9,211 nucleotides of DNA from an uncultured Eubacteriales bacterium (lineage in GTDB: Bacteria > Bacillota > Clostridia > Christensenellales > UBA1242): the NCBI GenBank assembly GCA_900556185.1, contig USNN01000035.1, positions 1-9,211 of the forward strand. The letters are read 5' to 3'. Positions 4,754-9,211 of the stretch are shown in pieces. The notes under the pieces are model-generated. The model did no database searches. It was not told the origin of the DNA and worked only from the letters and a program-made list of their open reading frames with translations. A program made the position numbers and the translations under genes. Within the stretch, counting starts at the first letter, position 1. Every line of letters begins with the position of its first letter.

Positions 4754-7262
4754 CATCTTGAGGAATTACCATTCCTTCTTCTTCGTTATCGCCATCCATA
4801 TCGTCTGCGTATGAGTCTGCAATAGCAACACAAACAATCTTGTTGTCATCTTTTAGTTTCATTAATCTAACACCAACTGTGCTTCTGCCAATTTTTGAAA
4901 TAAACTTCGCACGGGTTCTTATAATAACACCATCAGATGCAATCATCATAATATCTTCATCGTCGGTAACCTGTTTCATGTTAACAAGCTTGCCAGTCTT
5001 TTCATTAAACACGCCCGCTTTAACACCTTTACCGCCTCTTACTTGCAACCTATATTCTTCTGGGTCGCAAATCTTTCCGTAACCATTTTCGGTTACAGTT
5101 AAAATATTATGGTTTGGTTTAATAGCAATCATATCAACAACATGATCGCCTTTTTCGAGTGCAATACTCTTAACTCCACGGGTATCTCTAGACAAAGTAC
5201 GTACTTCTTGCTCACTAAACTTAATACACTTACCTTCTTTAGTTGCAAGTAATATTTCATCTCGTCCAGATGTTACTTGAACAGCCACAAGTTCGTCATT
5301 GTCGTCTAGGTTAATTGCAATTTTTCCGCCCTTTCTAATCTTTTTGTATTCATTTAAATCGGTCTTTTTAACAATACCATTGGCGGTTGCTTGAATTAAG
5401 TTACCTTCAAGGTCTGCATGCAATGGAATAATTGCTGTAACTTTTTCGTCATCAGCCATTTCAATTAGATTTACAATTGCCCTACCCTTTGCTTGCTTTT
5501 GACCTTCTGGAATTTCATAACCTTTTAGAGTGTAAACCTTGCCTTTGCTTGTAAAGAACAATATATCATTATGAGTATTTGTGATAAACATGTTTTCAAC
5601 AAAGTCTTCTTCTTTTGGCTTATGAGCAGTAACACCTTTACCACCACGTTTTTGTGCTTTATATTCGCTAACTGGAACACGTTTTATGTAGCCATAGTGA
5701 GTCATAGAAACTACAACGTCTTCTTTCTTGATTAAATCTTCAATATTAATTTCAGAATAATCGGTTGCAATCTCACTTCTTCTTTCATCGCCGTATGTAT
5801 CCCTAATTTGGGTAATTTCTTCTTTAACAATATTTAAAATTTTATCGTTAGAAGCAAGTATAGATTTTAGTTCTGCAATTTGATTATCAAGTGCAACTAA
5901 TTCGTCATTTAGTTTTTCAACTTCAAGACTAGTTAATCTTTGTAATCTCATTTCCAAAATTGCATTTGCTTGTTTATCAGATAATTCAAAGTTCTTTTGA
6001 AGAAGGTCGCTAGCTTCATATCGATCTCTAGATGACTTAATTATTTTAATAACTGCATCAATATTTGCAAGTGCTATAACAAGACCTTTAACAATATGCT
6101 CTCGTTCTTCGGCACGAGCAAGATCAAACTTGGTTCTTCTTGTTATAACTTCCTTTTGGTGCTCGGTATAGTAGTATAAAATTTCTTTTAAGTTTAAAAT
6201 TCTTGGTTCGTTATTAACAAGTGCAAGCAAAATTATGCCATAAGAAGACTCTAGTGCTGTGTGTTTATAAAGCATATTTAACACAACATTTGCTTGGAAG
6301 TCTTTTTTAATGTCAATAACAATTCTCATACCTTTTCGGTCTGATTCTTCTTTTATATCTGCAATACCTTCAATTTTTTTGTTTTTAACAAGGTTGGCAA
6401 TAGAAACAATAAGTTCTGCTTTGTTTACCATATAAGGTATTTCAGTTACAATAATTCGGCTTTTGCCATTTTCTTCTTCTTCAATTTCGGTTCTTGCCCG
6501 AACTACAATTCCACCTCTACCAGTTTTATAGGCTTGGCGAATAGCAGCTCTACCATAAATTATGCCCCCAGTTGGATAATCTGGAGCTGGCAAAATTTCC
6601 ATAATTTCATCAATAGAAATTTCTGGATTATCAATAAGTGCAATAATTGCATTGCACACTTCGGTTAAATTGTGTGGAGGTATGTTTGTTGCCATACCAA
6701 CAGCAATACCATCTGAACCATTTACCAAAAGGTTTGGTATTCTAGATGGCAAAACCACAGGTTGCTGTAGCGTTTCATCAAAGTTAGGGCAAAAATCTAC
6801 CGTTTCTTTGTCTATATCTCTTAACATTTCTGAAGCAATTTTAGAAAGTCTTGCTTCGGTGTAACGTTGAGCCGCTGGGCTATCACCATCAATCGAACCA
6901 AAGTTACCTTGACCATCAACAAGTGGATATCTTATAGAGAAATCTTGAGCAAGTCTTACAAGAGCACCATATACAGCACTATCGCCATGTGGGTGGTATT
7001 TACCCAAAACATCGCCGACTATTCTCGCTGATTTTCTATGTGGCTTATCGTTAAAAAGCCCAAGTTCACCCATAGAATACAAAATTCTTCTATGAACTGG
7101 TTTTAAACCATCTCTAACATCTGGAATTGCACGAGAAACGTTAACCGCCATAGCATATGCTATAAACGATCTCTTCATTTCATCATCAATTTCTATTGGA
7201 ATAACTTTTGTTTTATCTACTATCTTTTCGTATTCCGCACTATAATCTCTTTTCTTTGCCAT
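4746..7262 (-). CDS. gyrA: DNA gyrase subunit A
   Basis: This 838-residue protein is the breakage-reunion subunit of DNA gyrase, which introduces negative supercoils using ATP hydrolysed by GyrB. The winged-helix domain contains the quinolone pocket KYHPHGDSAVYGALVRLAQ (88-106) and the catalytic Tyr134 in AQRYTEARLS, which forms the DNA phosphotyrosine. The tower and coiled-coil gate follow to about 500, including EMRLQRLT (437-444). The C-terminal beta-pinwheel (about 510-815) carries the GyrA box QKRGGKG (537-543), which marks gyrase rather than topoisomerase IV. An acidic tail (818-838) is typical of gyrase A. Ser95 corresponds to E. coli Ser83 and is wild type; Gly99 occupies the position of E. 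coli Asp87, usually Asp or Glu. The start ATG 7262 has AGGAG (7269-7273) overlapping the gyrB stop codon, with a gap of only 9 bases between the genes, so the two subunits are likely translationally coupled. Confidence 0.99.
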   Translation of the reverse strand: MAKKRDYSAEYEKIVDKTKVIPIEIDDEMKRSFIAYAMAVNVSRAIPDVRDGLKPVHRRILYSMGELGLFNDKPHRKSARIVGDVLGKYHPHGDSAVYGALVRLAQDFSIRYPLVDGQGNFGSIDGDSPAAQRYTEARLSKIASEMLRDIDKETVDFCPNFDETLQQPVVLPSRIPNLLVNGSDGIAVGMATNIPPHNLTEVCNAIIALIDNPEISIDEIMEILPAPDYPTGGIIYGRAAIRQAYKTGRGGIVVRARTEIEEEENGKSRIIVTEIPYMVNKAELIVSIANLVKNKKIEGIADIKEESDRKGMRIVIDIKKDFQANVVLNMLYKHTALESSYGIILLALVNNEPRILNLKEILYYYTEHQKEVITRRTKFDLARAEEREHIVKGLVIALANIDAVIKIIKSSRDRYEASDLLQKNFELSDKQANAILEMRLQRLTSLEVEKLNDELVALDNQIAELKSILASNDKILNIVKEEITQIRDTYGDERRSEIATDYSEINIEDLIKKEDVVVSMTHYGYIKRVPVSEYKAQKRGGKGVTAHKPKEEDFVENMFITNTHNDILFFTSKGKVYTLKGYEIPEGQKQAKGRAIVNLIEMADDEKVTAIIPLHADLEGNLIQATANGIVKKTDLNEYKKIRKGGKIAINLDDNDELVAVQVTSGRDEILLATKEGKCIKFSEQEVRTLSRDTRGVKSIALEKGDHVVDMIAIKPNHNILTVTENGYGKICDPEEYRLQVRGGKGVKAGVFNEKTGKLVNMKQVTDDEDIMMIASDGVIIRTRAKFISKIGRSTVGVRLMKLKDDNKIVCVAIADSYADDMDGDNEEEGMVIPQDEI

Positions 7263-7268
7263 ATGCTA

Positions 7269-7273
7269 CTCCT
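7269..7273 (-). promoter_or_regulatory. gyrA ribosome binding site embedded in the gyrB stop
   Basis: AGGAG on the minus strand lies 6 bases before the gyrA ATG and shares bases with the TAG stop of gyrB (7272-7274). A ribosome finishing gyrB sits on this site, which favours coupled, balanced synthesis of the two gyrase subunits. Confidence 0.75.
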
Positions 7274-9188
7274 ATATATCCAAATCAGTAACTAATCTTG
7301 CATTTTGTTCAATAAAAGCTCGTCTTAGTTCTGGTTCTTCACCCATTAATGTTGAGAATATTTTATCTGCTTCATACGCATCTTTCATAGTAACTTGAAG
7401 TAGTGTTCGGTGTTCAGGACTCATTGTAGTTGTCCAAAGTTGCTCGGCGCTCATTTCACCAAGGCCTTTATATCTTTGAACATCAGCACCCTTTCTACCA
7501 ATTTCGTCTAATGTGTTAGACAATTCTTCATCACTATAGCAATAATAAACTTGTTTAGACTTTGTAACCTTGTATAGTGGAGGTTGTGCAGCATAAACAT
7601 GGCCACCTTCAATTAGTGGTCGCATGTATCTATAGAAAAATGTAAGTAATAATATTCTTATGTGTGCACCATCGACATCGGCATCTGTCATGGTTATAAT
7701 TTTATCATATCTTAATTTTGTAACATCAAAGTCGTTGCCTACGCCACCACCAAAGGCAGTAATCATAGACTTAATTTCGGCATTTTCCAAAACTCTATTT
7801 AGTTTTGCTTTTTCAACATTTAATATTTTTCCACGCAAAGGTAAAATTGCTTGGAATCTTCTATCTCTACCCTGTTTTGCTGTTCCACCCGCACTATCAC
7901 CTTCGACTATATATATTTCACATAGTTTAGGATCTCTTTCAGAACAGTCGGCAAGTTTTCCAGGTAGTGTTGTGGTTTCTAAAAATCCTTTTCTTCGTGT
8001 TAAATCTCTTGCATTTCTAGCGGCTTCTCTGGCTCTTTGGCTAGTTACACTCTTTAAAACCAATTCTTTAGCTTCTTTTGGGTGTTCTTCCAAATAATCG
8101 CCAAAGCCTTCTTGCATAGCCTTTTCAACGATTGTACGCATTTCGCTGTTGCCAAGTTTGGTTTTGGTCTGTCCTTCAAATTGTGGGTTCATAAGTTTTA
8201 CACTTATGACAGCGGTTATACCTTCACGGCAATCTTCACCCGAAAGTTTTTCACTTTCTTTCAAAATCTTGTTCTTTTGACCATAGTCGTTTATAACTTT
8301 TGTCAATGCGTTTTTAAAACCTGTAAGGTGAGTTCCGCCTTCTTCGGTGTTGATGTTGTTTGCATAAGCATGGATAATTTCCGTGTAACTGTCGTTGTAT
8401 TGAAAACTTACTTCAACTTCGCTGTTATTCTGAAATTTGTTAAAATAAATTGGTTCTGGGAAAAGTGGATTCTTGCTTTTGTTCAAATATTCAACAAATT
8501 CGACAATGCCACCCTTAAATTCAAATTCATCTTTACGCTCGCGGTTTTTACGTCTGTCTTCAAGTGTGATTACAAGCCCTTTGTTCAAAAACGCAATTTC
8601 ACGGAAACGATTTTTCATTATATCGTAGTTGAAATCTGTTGTTTCAAAAATCTCATCATCTGGCATAAATGTTACAGTTGTTCCACGTCTGTCAGACCTT
8701 TCTTGTTTTTCAAGGGGTGCTTTTGACACGCCTCTTGCAAATTCAATAAAGTAATGATATCCATTTTGATAAACATCAACTTTAAGCCATTTTGAAAGTG
8801 CGTTTACGCAAGATACACCAACGCCGTGCAAACCACCCGAGATTTTGTAACCTTCACCGCCAAACTTTCCGCCTGCGTGCAATTTTGTAAGCACGACTTC
8901 AACCGCACTTTTGCCTTCGTGGGCAATTATTCCCGTTGGTATACCACGTCCATTGTCTGCAACCGAACAACTGCCGTCTTCGTTTATTACAACGTCGATT
9001 TGTGTACAATATCCAGCCAATGCTTCGTCGATACTGTTGTCAACAACTTCGACAACCAAATGTTGCAATCCGCGTTCATCGGTCGAACCAATGTACATTC
9101 CAGGACGCTTTCTTACAGGTTCCAAACCTTCCAATACTTGAATATCAGAAGCATCATAATGATTTGTTACTTTTTCTTCTAAACTCAT
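7272..9188 (-). CDS. gyrB: DNA gyrase subunit B
   Basis: This 638-residue protein is the ATPase subunit of gyrase and matches the usual Firmicutes length. The GHKL ATPase domain has EVVDNSIDE with catalytic Glu47, DNGRGIP (78-84), HAGGKFGG (104-111) and GGLHGVG (118-124). The transducer domain carries QTKTKLG (340-346), whose Lys342 contacts the ATP gamma phosphate. The TOPRIM domain shows EGDSAGG with Glu429, PLRGK (450-454) and the metal-binding TDADVDG (501-507). The C-terminal part has QRYKGLGEM (571-579). It lacks the extra domain of about 170 residues seen in proteobacterial GyrB. No resistance change is evident at the positions of E. coli Asp426 (Asp431) or Lys447 (Arg452, common in Gram-positives). 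ATG 9188 follows an AGAGGGTGG site (9196-9204) by 7 bases. Its promoter lies beyond the window. Codon use changes inside the gene (see findings). Confidence 0.99.
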   Translation of the reverse strand: MSLEEKVTNHYDASDIQVLEGLEPVRKRPGMYIGSTDERGLQHLVVEVVDNSIDEALAGYCTQIDVVINEDGSCSVADNGRGIPTGIIAHEGKSAVEVVLTKLHAGGKFGGEGYKISGGLHGVGVSCVNALSKWLKVDVYQNGYHYFIEFARGVSKAPLEKQERSDRRGTTVTFMPDDEIFETTDFNYDIMKNRFREIAFLNKGLVITLEDRRKNRERKDEFEFKGGIVEFVEYLNKSKNPLFPEPIYFNKFQNNSEVEVSFQYNDSYTEIIHAYANNINTEEGGTHLTGFKNALTKVINDYGQKNKILKESEKLSGEDCREGITAVISVKLMNPQFEGQTKTKLGNSEMRTIVEKAMQEGFGDYLEEHPKEAKELVLKSVTSQRAREAARNARDLTRRKGFLETTTLPGKLADCSERDPKLCEIYIVEGDSAGGTAKQGRDRRFQAILPLRGKILNVEKAKLNRVLENAEIKSMITAFGGGVGNDFDVTKLRYDKIITMTDADVDGAHIRILLLTFFYRYMRPLIEGGHVYAAQPPLYKVTKSKQVYYCYSDEELSNTLDEIGRKGADVQRYKGLGEMSAEQLWTTTMSPEHRTLLQVTMKDAYEADKIFSTLMGEEPELRRAFIEQNARLVTDLDI

Positions 9189-9211
9189 ACTTATTCCACC
9201 CTCTCTGTTAC

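Noticed and set aside
8082..9182. Long plus-strand ORFs opposite gyrB (8082-8726 and 8826-9182).
   Set aside because: They are antisense to a fully conserved gyrB, have no convincing ribosome binding sites, and their Phe/Cys/Val-rich translations look like complement shadows of the richer codon use there.

Overview
The window suggests a low-GC Gram-positive bacterium, probably an uncultured member of the Clostridia. The reasons are strong AAGGAGG-type ribosome binding sites, AT-rich spacers, a gyrB-gyrA pair of Firmicutes type and length, a 90-residue HU protein and an InlB-type repeat protein. The standard bacterial code fits: tryptophan is TGG and the stops I checked are TAA or TAG. Taxonomy cannot be settled by eye.

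Layout. (1) Positions 1 to about 915 look like gene debris that does not belong with the rest. It holds a short PAS-like ORF (152-562), a perfect hairpin (522-544) and a phosphotransferase N-lobe remnant (565-920) with a 1-base frameshift near 585 and no catalytic half. (2) At about 904-920 this debris abuts the 3' end of ung (889-1518, minus) and has replaced the last 15-20 residues of uracil-DNA glycosylase. (3) ung follows a small membrane-anchored InlB/Flg_new repeat protein (1542-1853, minus), probably in one operon. (4) A divergent promoter region (1854-1993) also drives a rightward pair: a four-helix membrane protein of unknown family (1994-2869), overlapping an RlmD/RumA-type 23S rRNA uracil-5-methyltransferase (2841-4166). 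(5) A bidirectional terminator (4171-4198) separates that pair from the convergent HU gene (4214-4486, minus). (6) The 260-base gap up to gyrA holds the HU promoter, a terminator hairpin (4581-4618) and five alternating copies of a TTGTTAAAAACT box (4638-4747). (7) gyrA (4746-7262) and gyrB (7272-9188), both minus, form a tightly coupled operon that fills the right half.

How the genes fit together. gyrB, gyrA and the HU gene lie in that order on one strand and all act on DNA supercoiling and compaction; HU has its own promoter and the gyrase operon its own terminator. ung (base excision repair) and rlmD (rRNA modification) are housekeeping genes next to small envelope proteins, with no evident pathway link.

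I found no defence system, CRISPR array, insertion sequence, tRNA or rRNA. The items most worth checking are the abrupt junction that truncates ung (recombination scar or assembly chimera), the alternating box array after gyrA, and a glycine at the quinolone-contact position of GyrA where an acidic residue is usual.
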